64,000 nucleotides of DNA from an uncultured Pelagibacteraceae bacterium (GTDB lineage Bacteria > Pseudomonadota > Alphaproteobacteria > Pelagibacterales > Pelagibacteraceae). This document shows, in pieces, positions 52,470-61,169 of this stretch. The DNA is taken from the NCBI GenBank assembly GCA_902577285.1, contig CACGYL010000001.1, forward strand, positions 1-64,000, given 5' to 3'. The translations under genes and the position numbers were made by a program. Every line of letters begins with the position of its first letter. The stretch's first letter is position 1. The notes under the pieces were generated by a model. The model had not been told where the DNA came from, searched no databases, and worked only from the letters and a program-made list of their open reading frames with translations.

Positions 52470-52703
52470 TTAACCATCAGTTATGTTACTTTTCCAAGCA
52501 TTTGAACTAGGTCTTTTTCTAGCAAGTTTTTCAAGTTTATCGCTTTCTTGTCTAGAACTGATAACTGTCCAACCTATCCAAATTATAACAAGTATTATAA
52601 CTAAGATCCCTTCAGATCCCGCTCCTGGAAAAATTGGACCAGCCACTCCATCTGCTTTGCTTGCAGCAGTTAAATGATCTATCCAATTATTTACTGTAGC
52701 CAT
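52470..52703 (-). CDS. Small single-TM protein adjacent to Amt transporter
   Basis: 77 aa, TM segment GILVIILVIIWIGWTVI; SD-like aaaggagg upstream. Confidence 0.72.
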   Translation of the reverse strand: MATVNNWIDHLTAASKADGVAGPIFPGAGSEGILVIILVIIWIGWTVISSRQESDKLEKLARKRPSSNAWKSNITDG

Positions 52704-52714
52704 GTTTTCCTCCT

Positions 52715-54115
52715 TTAACTACTTGAAGAAGCAACAGTTTTTTCATCTTCTTTTGCTTCCTCCATTATTTGATAGTCCAATCCTGCTAACTCAACTTCTC
52801 TAGGAATTCTAAGTTTACCCATCCCATTAAGAACTTTAGCAATAATCCAACCAGGAATCATTCCTAGAACAAAGAACATAACTATTGCTCCAACAAACAT
52901 TCCTAATGGATTTATAGCAGCATAAGTAGATCCATCCCACATTTCACCAACACCATAACCTGACGAAGGATATCCATTGAGGACAAATCCACATATTACA
53001 AGACCGGCGAACCCTGCATACCCATGTACTGCAACAGCTCCGACTGCATCATCGATTTTAAATTTACGCTCAACCCAATAATGCATTTTATAAGCTATAA
53101 CCACACCAATCATTCCTATAATCAAAGATTGAATAGGATGGTATAAGTCATTACCTGCTGATGCACATATTATACCAGCTAGTCCACTTGAATATGTCCA
53201 AAAAGGATCACCTTTTGATATTACATATCCAGCTAACAATCCTCCAGATAATGACATTAAAAAGTTCATGGTGATACCACTTAATGTCGTTGGAGTTAGA
53301 TATATATTTGTGGCGGTAAAGAAGGTTACACCTTCCATACCATACTCAGGTCCAAGGTCATAAATTGGAACATTACAAGCGGCATAAAATCCCCAAAAAC
53401 CAGTATAAATTAAGAATAATCCTACTGTTACTAACCAAGGGTTTCTTGGTCCTATATTTCTAGGCTCACCACTTGATGAAAATTTTCCAATTCTTGGTCC
53501 TAAGACAACGAGTACACCTAAAGCAAATCCACCTGCAACTGCGTGAATTACTCCTGAGGCATAAGCATCATGATAACCAAGTAGCTTCAACATCCATCCG
53601 TCGAAGTGCCATCCCCAAGATGCATCTATACTCCAGAAAACTGAACCAATAGCAATTGCCAAGATGCCGAATGCAAAAGTTGTAATTCTTTCTATTACCG
53701 CACCTGAAACAATTGAGGCTGCTGTCCATGAAAATAATAGGAATGCCGCCCAGAAAACTCCCATTATATGATCATTCAAAGTAACCGCCATTAGTTCATT
53801 AGTTGGATTGGCTAAATCATTTCCACCAAAACCTCCACCTAGAACAAGGCCTGTACTTTCTGTCATTATGGAAGGAGCTAATCCAGGTCCTGTTGGAAAA
53901 GCCCAATAAATCCACCAACCAAATAAAAACCAAGTAACTGTTACCAAAGGTATCAGCATTGTATTTTTCATTAGAGTATGTTGATGGTGTTTGTAACGCG
54001 AAGCGCCAACCTCATACATACAGAATCCCACGTGTATCAGAAACATTAATACTACTGTTGTCCAATAGTAAAATTCCGTAAATATGGTTTGTAACGCATC
54101 TAATTGACTAGTCAT
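52715..54115 (-). CDS. Ammonium/methylammonium transporter (Amt family)
   Basis: GVIHAVAGGFALGVLVVLGPRIG; AVAVHGYAGFAGLVICGF; multi-TM. Confidence 0.93.
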   Translation of the reverse strand: MTSQLDALQTIFTEFYYWTTVVLMFLIHVGFCMYEVGASRYKHHQHTLMKNTMLIPLVTVTWFLFGWWIYWAFPTGPGLAPSIMTESTGLVLGGGFGGNDLANPTNELMAVTLNDHIMGVFWAAFLLFSWTAASIVSGAVIERITTFAFGILAIAIGSVFWSIDASWGWHFDGWMLKLLGYHDAYASGVIHAVAGGFALGVLVVLGPRIGKFSSSGEPRNIGPRNPWLVTVGLFLIYTGFWGFYAACNVPIYDLGPEYGMEGVTFFTATNIYLTPTTLSGITMNFLMSLSGGLLAGYVISKGDPFWTYSSGLAGIICASAGNDLYHPIQSLIIGMIGVVIAYKMHYWVERKFKIDDAVGAVAVHGYAGFAGLVICGFVLNGYPSSGYGVGEMWDGSTYAAINPLGMFVGAIVMFFVLGMIPGWIIAKVLNGMGKLRIPREVELAGLDYQIMEEAKEDEKTVASSSS

Positions 54116-54247
54116 TTCAAACCTCCAATAGTTTTACATTATAGAAACTTTAATTAATGTGATGATGACATCAATGAATAATTATTAAGCATTTAAGCCA
54201 ATAATTAAGACTTAACAACTTGTAGTATATATAAATTTTTAGTGATT

Positions 54248-54652
54248 CTAAAATTTTCTATAAGCTTTTTTAAGATCTACTAACGGATGATTTGGAGACA
54301 TTTGAAATTTTACCAATAATTCTCTTGCAATCATATCTCTATCTTGTTGGTTGTTTGGTAATTTAATTTTTTTAGGAATAGTTACCCAACCATTTGCGTT
54401 TCTATCAAACACTGCTGGTCTATCTTCTTCATATCCCATGTGAACATCTTCTAACCAATTTAAATCGTCCCATCCCATTGCTTCGATATATTTTTTTAAG
54501 AATGGTGTAATTCTTGAATAGTCTGGAAGTAAGTTTACATCATAACGATAGCCAATTGTTTGACCTATCATTTTTTCTCTAGCAGTCTCCTTTTTCTTAC
54601 CTAATTGGCCTTTTATTTCTTTTTTTGCTTTTTTATTTTTCTTTTTAGGCAT
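54248..54652 (-). CDS. Uncharacterised protein within methylamine cluster
   Basis: 134 aa, Lys-rich N-terminus; sits 2 nt after mgsC in the same operon direction. Confidence 0.72.
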   Translation of the reverse strand: MPKKKNKKAKKEIKGQLGKKKETAREKMIGQTIGYRYDVNLLPDYSRITPFLKKYIEAMGWDDLNWLEDVHMGYEEDRPAVFDRNANGWVTIPKKIKLPNNQQDRDMIARELLVKFQMSPNHPLVDLKKAYRKF

Positions 54653-54654
54653 AA

Positions 54655-56049
54655 TTAAATTTTATGAAAGTCATCAACCCCAACAGTATGGTTTGTTCCA
54701 GAAAGTGGTACTTTTGCTAGCGCAGAAGCTTCCATTGTTAAAGCCGCTAAATCCTCAGGTTCTAGCGAGTGAATATTAGTTTTACCACATGCTCTTGCTA
54801 ATAATTGAGCTTCTAAAGTCATTGTGTGAAGGTAATTATAAACTCTCAAAGCTGCATCATCAGGATTTAATCTTTTTCTAAGTTTAGGATCCTGTGTTGC
54901 AACACCAACCGGACAACGACCTGTGTGGCAGTGATAACAATGACCTGCTGGAACTCCCATCTCTTTCTCAAAATTAGACTCAGGAATTTCTTTATTACAA
55001 TTTAATGCTATCATTGCTCCAGTTCCTATAGCAATTGCATCTGCACCTAAAGCAAGCGCTTTAGCCATGTCAGCACCATCTCTTACACCGCCTGCGTATA
55101 TCAGTGTTACTTTTCCAGTTTTGCCAACATCATCGATTGCTCTTCTTGCTTCTCTAATAGCGGCTATACCAGGAATTCCTGTGTTTGCTGCTGCTATGTG
55201 AGGACCCGCACCTGTTGATCCCTCCATACCATCTAGGTAAATTGAGTCAGGATCACATTTTGCTGCCATACGAACATCATCATAAACTTTTGCTGCTCCA
55301 AGTTTCAATTGAATTGGAACTTTATTTTTTGTTAGTTCTCTTAGTTCTTGAACTTTTAATGCTAAATCGTCTGGACCTAACCAATCAGGGTGTCTAGCTG
55401 GAGATCTTTGATCAATACCTGCAGGCAATGATCTCATTTCTGCTACTTGGTCAGTAACTTTTTGACCCATTAAGTGACCACCCATTCCAACTTTTTGACC
55501 TTGTCCAATAAATACTTCTATTCCATCTGCGAGTTGGGCATGATGAGGATTAAAACCATATCTTGATTGAATACATTGGTAATACCATTTTTCAGAATAT
55601 CTTCTTTCATCTGGAATCATTCCGCCTTCACCAGAACATGTTGCACTTCCTGCCATCGTAGCACCCCTAGCTAATGCAGTCTTAGCTTCATAAGATAGAG
55701 CTCCAAAACTCATTCCTGTAATATAAACTGGAATATCAAGTTCAACTGGATTTTCACATCTTGGTCCTATAACAGTTTTAGTTTCACATTTTTCTCTATA
55801 ACCTTCGATTACAAATCTTGTAAGTGTGCCAGGCAAAAATACTAGATCATCAAATGTAGGAATTTTTTTCATTAGCGCCATACCACGCATTCTGTATCTA
55901 CCTAGTTGCGCTTTTATATGTATGTCGTCTATTACTTCTGGAGTAAATATTGAATTATAACCTAATAAACTTTTATTTCTTTTTGAAAATTCACTTTGAC
56001 CATTGCCATTAGAATGACCATTTGTTTTTCCATTTTTCTTTTTTGCCAT
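54655..56049 (-). CDS. mgsC: N-methylglutamate synthase subunit C-like (FMN glutamate synthase domain)
   Basis: HCYHCHTGRCPVGVATQDP Fe-S motif; IGQGQKVGMGGHLMGQKVTDQVAEMRSLPAGIDQRSPARHPDW; context with gmaS. Confidence 0.85.
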   Translation of the reverse strand: MAKKKNGKTNGHSNGNGQSEFSKRNKSLLGYNSIFTPEVIDDIHIKAQLGRYRMRGMALMKKIPTFDDLVFLPGTLTRFVIEGYREKCETKTVIGPRCENPVELDIPVYITGMSFGALSYEAKTALARGATMAGSATCSGEGGMIPDERRYSEKWYYQCIQSRYGFNPHHAQLADGIEVFIGQGQKVGMGGHLMGQKVTDQVAEMRSLPAGIDQRSPARHPDWLGPDDLALKVQELRELTKNKVPIQLKLGAAKVYDDVRMAAKCDPDSIYLDGMEGSTGAGPHIAAANTGIPGIAAIREARRAIDDVGKTGKVTLIYAGGVRDGADMAKALALGADAIAIGTGAMIALNCNKEIPESNFEKEMGVPAGHCYHCHTGRCPVGVATQDPKLRKRLNPDDAALRVYNYLHTMTLEAQLLARACGKTNIHSLEPEDLAALTMEASALAKVPLSGTNHTVGVDDFHKI

Positions 56050-56903
56050 TATATAGCTCCTTTTTTCTCAGTTGGTTCTAATGCGTCATAATTCCAAAGT
56101 TTTTTACCTGCAACGACTTTAGTCATTTTAGAAACATCAAAATTTTCGCCAATTTCAGCGACTTTAAGTTTTCTTTTTAACCAATCTATATCACTTTTTG
56201 TCATAGGTGACTCAATCGCATCACTTCCATATGATCCAATTTTTCCCCCAACATAGATTGTTCCGTCATACATAGAGTCTCCAAGGTTTATACCTACATT
56301 ACCTAAAACTACAATTCTTCCTCTTTGCATCATAAATCCTGTAAAAGCGCCAGCGTCACCACCAATTATTATTGTTCCACCTTTTTGGTCAATACCTGTT
56401 CTTGCACCAACACTTCCTTTGCAAATTAAATCTCCACCTCTTACAGCTGCCCCAAAACATGATCCTGCATTTTTTTCTATTACTACTTTTCCAGCCATCA
56501 TATTTTCTGCACACGACCATCCAACTCTTCCATTAACTCTTACAGTGGGACCATCTATAGAACCAACTCCAAAATAACCCAAACTTCCTTCAAAAATTAA
56601 GTTCAATTTATTTAAAATTCCAACACCTAAACTATGTTTTCCTTGAGGGTTTTTTATTACAATTGTTCCATATCCTTGACTCATCAATTCATCTATTTTT
56701 TTATTTGCTTCTTTGCAATCCATATCATTTACATCAAGCTCAGTTCTTTTATTAAAATCTACATCGTATGTTCCCCAGTAATAAAAGTTTTCTGCTTCAT
56801 CTGGGTTAAAAAATTTTTGTTGCGTTTTTCCTGTAAGAACTTCTGTATGAAGCCCCATAGATTGAGCTTTTGTTTTTTTCTCAGTTGTTTTTAAATTTGC
56901 CAT
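56049..56903 (-). CDS. mgsB: N-methylglutamate synthase subunit B-like (GXGXG domain)
   Basis: GRVGWSCAENMMAGKVVIEKNAGSCFGAAVRGGDLICKGSVGARTG. Confidence 0.85.
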   Translation of the reverse strand: MANLKTTEKKTKAQSMGLHTEVLTGKTQQKFFNPDEAENFYYWGTYDVDFNKRTELDVNDMDCKEANKKIDELMSQGYGTIVIKNPQGKHSLGVGILNKLNLIFEGSLGYFGVGSIDGPTVRVNGRVGWSCAENMMAGKVVIEKNAGSCFGAAVRGGDLICKGSVGARTGIDQKGGTIIIGGDAGAFTGFMMQRGRIVVLGNVGINLGDSMYDGTIYVGGKIGSYGSDAIESPMTKSDIDWLKRKLKVAEIGENFDVSKMTKVVAGKKLWNYDALEPTEKKGAI

Positions 56904-57835
56904 ACTTTTACCTCTCCATCAAATGGATCATAAGTATCTATTTCATGTGGAAGAACAGATCTGATTGCTATTTCTTCTGATCCCATAGCAACTAAATCAT
57001 CTGACTCATATAAAACTAATGGTTTTGCTGCCATAGTGTCTTTAGCCATTCCAAGTGAATTTTTTGTTGCTACAAAGTAAGTGAACACTCCGTCGAGTCC
57101 AGATAAACTATCTTTCATACCTTCTTCGAGTGTAGCCCCATTTCTCATTTTTTCTGCCAAGTACACTGCAATCAATTCAGAGTCACACTCAGACATAAAT
57201 CTCATGCCTTTGTTTTCTAAAATTCTTCTATTATTCCAATAGTTAGTTAATTGACCATTATGTACAACTGAAACATCACTAAAAGGGTAGCCCCAAAATG
57301 GGTGCGCAGATTTAATGTCTACACCAGACTCTGTTGCCATCCGAGCATGTCCAATTGCATGAGTACCAACTAAATCACCTAAATTGTATCTATCACAAAC
57401 AGCTTTTGCATTGCCTAAATCTTTTATAACTTCCAGAGATTTTCCCATTGAAAGGATCTCAACTCCAGGAATGCTTTCTATTTTTTGAGAAAATTCAAGT
57501 AAATCTCCCTTGTCATAGTCAATCTCATATCTTAGAGAATAGGGTAGTGTTCTTTCTTCTTTTACAATCTTCGCTCCCATTTGAGAAATATAACTATCTA
57601 CAATTTTTTTTCTTTCATCATAAACAGATACATCCTCCATCACTGATGAACTACCTTCACCAACATTTTCACCAACCTTAAATCTCATGATAAAGTTTTG
57701 ACCATCCGTATCTCCATAAAGAGCATAGCCAGTAGAATCTTCACCTCTGTGTTTTAATGCTTGAAGCATCCCTTGAAGCTCTTGACCAACGTTTGAAGAT
57801 TTTCCTCTATGAATAAGACCTGCAATTCCGCACAT
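56891..57835 (-). CDS. mgsA: N-methylglutamate synthase subunit A-like (class II glutamine amidotransferase)
   Basis: Ntn MCGIAGLIHRG at internal ATG 57835; the ORF-track extension to 57925 would bury the catalytic Cys and overlap gmaS. Confidence 0.87.
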   Translation of the reverse strand: MCGIAGLIHRGKSSNVGQELQGMLQALKHRGEDSTGYALYGDTDGQNFIMRFKVGENVGEGSSSVMEDVSVYDERKKIVDSYISQMGAKIVKEERTLPYSLRYEIDYDKGDLLEFSQKIESIPGVEILSMGKSLEVIKDLGNAKAVCDRYNLGDLVGTHAIGHARMATESGVDIKSAHPFWGYPFSDVSVVHNGQLTNYWNNRRILENKGMRFMSECDSELIAVYLAEKMRNGATLEEGMKDSLSGLDGVFTYFVATKNSLGMAKDTMAAKPLVLYESDDLVAMGSEEIAIRSVLPHEIDTYDPFDGEVKVWQI

Positions 57836-57858
57836 TGTTTTCTCTCCTATAATTTTTC

Positions 57859-59328
57859 TTATGGCAAGCAATCCAAATAAGTATCGAGATCCCATTGGGT
57901 TGTTGCACCAAGAAATCTTTCCCACTCATCATTTTTATACCAATGAAATATTTTATACATTTCATCTGGCATCGCTGATTGAATAACTTTATCTTCAGCT
58001 AAACGATCCAATGCTTCACCAAGACTCAATGGTAATTTTTTAACATTTTTTCCAGCTTTTTGAGCTTCATAAATATTTCTAGATTCTGGTTTTCCAGGGT
58101 CAATATTATTTTTAATTCCATCATCAAATGCTTTTAATAAACCCGCTCCCATTAAGTATGGGTTATGCATAGAGTCAACTGATCTATACTCAAATCTTCC
58201 TGGAGCTGAAACTCTTAAACCACAAGTTCTATTTTGGTATCCCCAGTCAGCATAAACAGGTGCCCAGAAGCCTTGGTCCCATAATCTTCTATAAGAATTT
58301 ACAGTAGATGATCCAATTGCAGTAAGAGCTGGCAGGTGTTTCATTACACCACCAATTGATTTTAAACCAATTTTTCCTGGTAGCTGAACATCTTTGGTAT
58401 CAGGCATAAATGTATTTTTTCCACCCTCAACATAAGTAAATACCTCATCCATACCTGGTAAAGATTTGTGACCTAGTTTATTTACTTTATCTTTTCCACC
58501 AGTCCATAAGGACATGTTAGTATGACAACCACTTGCAGAAACACCCATGAATGGTTTGGTCATAAAGCAAGCGATCAAATTAAATTCTCTTGCAACCTGA
58601 GCACAAATTTGTCGATACGTAGATAATCTGTCTGCATTTCTTAAAACATCATCATATGTCCAGTTTAATTCTAATTGTCCTGGCGCATCTTCGTGATCTC
58701 CTTGGATCATATCAAAACCCATAGCTCTCGCGTATTCCATAACTCTCATAAATACAGGTCTTAAAGATTCAAATTGATCTATGTGATAACAATAAGGTTT
58801 AGAAAAACCTTTTCCTGTTGGAGTTCCGTCCTCATTTCTAGTTAACCACATCATTTCTGGCTCAGTTCCAACTCTTAGTTGGTAACCATGTTTTTTCTTA
58901 AATTCTTTAGCGATTATTCTTAAATTTCCTCTGCAATCAGACGTAAGATGTCCACCAGGATTTTCTCTTTCTTCTCTGTTTCTAAAACAAGTAACAAATA
59001 CACGAGCTACCTTTTTATCCCAAGGCAATTGACAAAAAGTCTCTGGATCTGGAATACCTACAAGTTCTTTTGCTTCAGGTCCATACCCAATATAGTTATT
59101 GTGACGATCTAAAAATAAATTTGCAGTTGCTCCATAGACTAATTGAAAACCTTTTTCACAAGTTCTTTCCCAATGATCTGCAGGGATTCCTTTTCCTACA
59201 ACTCTACCTGTTACTGATATAAATTGAAAAAAAATATAATCAATTTTAAGTTCGTTTATTTTAGCTCTTACCTGCTTAACCAATTTGGCTCTACCTGGTT
59301 GATTAACATGCTTTTCTAGATCAGTCAT
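57859..59328 (-). CDS. gmaS: Gamma-glutamylmethylamide synthetase-like glutamine synthetase-family protein
   Basis: GS motifs (ASGCHTNMSLWTGGKD, NRTCGLRVSAPGRFEYRSVDSMHNPYLMGAGLL) directly upstream of mgsABC. Confidence 0.83.
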   Translation of the reverse strand: MTDLEKHVNQPGRAKLVKQVRAKINELKIDYIFFQFISVTGRVVGKGIPADHWERTCEKGFQLVYGATANLFLDRHNNYIGYGPEAKELVGIPDPETFCQLPWDKKVARVFVTCFRNREERENPGGHLTSDCRGNLRIIAKEFKKKHGYQLRVGTEPEMMWLTRNEDGTPTGKGFSKPYCYHIDQFESLRPVFMRVMEYARAMGFDMIQGDHEDAPGQLELNWTYDDVLRNADRLSTYRQICAQVAREFNLIACFMTKPFMGVSASGCHTNMSLWTGGKDKVNKLGHKSLPGMDEVFTYVEGGKNTFMPDTKDVQLPGKIGLKSIGGVMKHLPALTAIGSSTVNSYRRLWDQGFWAPVYADWGYQNRTCGLRVSAPGRFEYRSVDSMHNPYLMGAGLLKAFDDGIKNNIDPGKPESRNIYEAQKAGKNVKKLPLSLGEALDRLAEDKVIQSAMPDEMYKIFHWYKNDEWERFLGATTQWDLDTYLDCLP

Positions 59329-59395
59329 ATTCCCCCTTAAGAATTTTTAGACCAAAAAGTTAACTGAAAATAAAACATCTGTCTACTTAGATAAA

Positions 59396-60721
59396 TTAAC
59401 TCCAAGGAAACGGACTATTAGATGTTGGGTGCAATTCCCCTTTCTCGTAACGGTTGAATCTAAAAGGTTTTAATAAATCACTTTCTGTTCCAAGAATTTC
59501 TTTTGCGACTAGTTCACCAACCCCAATCATTTTGTAACCATGGTTAGAATCTGCAATCATATAAACGTTTTCTAAAAATCTATCAAATATTGGAAATGAG
59601 TCTGGTGTCATACATCCTAAACCGCCCGAAGGTCCTTTTCTATATAAATCTGATTTTCCCTCAAACCTTTTTTGACAGTGAGCTAAAGCTGAACACCACA
59701 TGTCATTAAAAGCTTCAGTTGTTTGGTATTCAGGCGACTCTATTCCATAAGGATCAACATTCACTTCGTCAAAATGTTTATCTACAATGTAAGGTGATGT
59801 TCCACCCTGTACACCAAGACCATCAATATCAGGTTTGTAATATATTCCCCAAATTTTATCTGTGATTAATTTTTTAGTTTTGTCTGAATATAAAGGAGCA
59901 GTTGAGTCAACATGAATTACTGGTGGCTGCTCACCGTTATTCATTTTTAAAAAATCAGCTTCGACACCAATTACACCTTCTTGAAGCATCCAATATTTCC
60001 ACATGTCAGTTTCATGCATCTTTCCATCTTTACCTTTGATGTGAGCAGTTTTTGGAAGTTCTAGCATATTCCAAAAATCTCTTGCCCATGGGCCTGCCCC
60101 TACAACTACTTGTTCGCATTCAATAGTTCCTTTGTCTGTTTCAACACCGGTTACAGCTTTACTGTTACTTCCTCTTTTAAAACCTGTTACTTTAATCCCT
60201 TTAACTACTTCAACACCATTTGAAGTAGATTTATTTTCAAGTGCTTTAATTGAATCTTTGTTAAAGGCATATCCACCTTTTTTTTCATGAAGAACAGAGG
60301 TTATCCCTTTTGCCTGCCAATCATCGAACATACCTTTCATGTAGTTCATGCAATCTTTTTCGCCTTCTATAAATTCAGATTCATAACCAATTGCTTTTTG
60401 TTGTTCATAAATTGTAGCAACATCTTCGTGCATAACTTCTGGAGAAATCTGTAAATAACCAACTGCATTATATTTAAATGCTTTAGGGTCACTCTCCCAA
60501 ACAGAGACTGAATGAGCCATTAATTCTCTCATAGCAGGTTGAAAATAATTATTTCTTACAACTCCACAAGCAATACCACTTGCTCCTGCTGCGGTATCTT
60601 TTTTTTCTAATACTACAATATCGCCTGGATTTTTATATGTTTCAGATAATTTCCAAGCAGTACTTAGTCCGTGAATTCCTCCACCAACTATTACTACTTT
60701 AGCTTTTGTCGGTAATGACAT
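59396..60721 (-). CDS. FAD-dependent oxidoreductase, sarcosine oxidase beta (SoxB)/MgdA-like
   Basis: VVIVGGGIHGLSTAWKL, VVGAGPWARDF, GGLGCMTPDSFPIFD, NHGYKMIGVGELVA. Confidence 0.83.
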   Translation of the reverse strand: MSLPTKAKVVIVGGGIHGLSTAWKLSETYKNPGDIVVLEKKDTAAGASGIACGVVRNNYFQPAMRELMAHSVSVWESDPKAFKYNAVGYLQISPEVMHEDVATIYEQQKAIGYESEFIEGEKDCMNYMKGMFDDWQAKGITSVLHEKKGGYAFNKDSIKALENKSTSNGVEVVKGIKVTGFKRGSNSKAVTGVETDKGTIECEQVVVGAGPWARDFWNMLELPKTAHIKGKDGKMHETDMWKYWMLQEGVIGVEADFLKMNNGEQPPVIHVDSTAPLYSDKTKKLITDKIWGIYYKPDIDGLGVQGGTSPYIVDKHFDEVNVDPYGIESPEYQTTEAFNDMWCSALAHCQKRFEGKSDLYRKGPSGGLGCMTPDSFPIFDRFLENVYMIADSNHGYKMIGVGELVAKEILGTESDLLKPFRFNRYEKGELHPTSNSPFPWS

Positions 60722-60818
60722 AACGAAACATTATTTTTTGGAAAAAGTTAAATATATAATTTTTTTTATATATAAAATTTAGAAATAAAAAATTATACAA
60801 CCTTAAATTAATAAACTA

Positions 60819-61169
60819 TTAAAAACTTAAATTTTTAAGAGTGGACAAATAATCGTTAAATTCCTCAATAAATGAGGCGCTTGGTTTGATATGTTTTTTC
60901 CTTTGATCCTCTGAAGTTTTCTCTAAATAAAAAAACCCTTTTTCACACGCTTCATTAATAATTAAAGCAGATTTTGGTCGTGAAGTTTTAAATAATTTTG
61001 TTTTTAATTCTTCGACAGATAAATTTTGTTTTAATTTAAATGCAGACATTACAAGCAGCATCATATGATAGTGTGAAGGTGATTTTCTAAAAAAGTAGTT
61101 ACTAGAAGTATGAGAAAGCTTCATTTGATCTTCCCAAAATTCTAATAGATCTTTTGTTGATTTAGGCAT
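60819..61169 (-). CDS. Probable MarR-like winged-helix regulator
   Basis: 116 aa; LSVEELKTKLFKTSRPKSALIINEACEKGFFYLEKTSEDQRKKHIKPSASFIEEFNDYL resembles MarR HTH-wing. Confidence 0.5.
   Translation of the reverse strand: MPKSTKDLLEFWEDQMKLSHTSSNYFFRKSPSHYHMMLLVMSAFKLKQNLSVEELKTKLFKTSRPKSALIINEACEKGFFYLEKTSEDQRKKHIKPSASFIEEFNDYLSTLKNLSF

Noticed and set aside
54171-54207. TAATTATT...AATAATTA inverted repeat and nearby TGATGACATCA upstream of amt
   Set aside because: Could be regulatory, but such AT-rich dyads are expected by chance and no NtrC-like GCAC-N-GTGC consensus was seen.
57836-57925. 30-aa N-terminal extension of the MgsA-like protein
   Set aside because: Class II amidotransferases need the Cys right after the initiator Met (MCGIAG); extension also overlaps gmaS.
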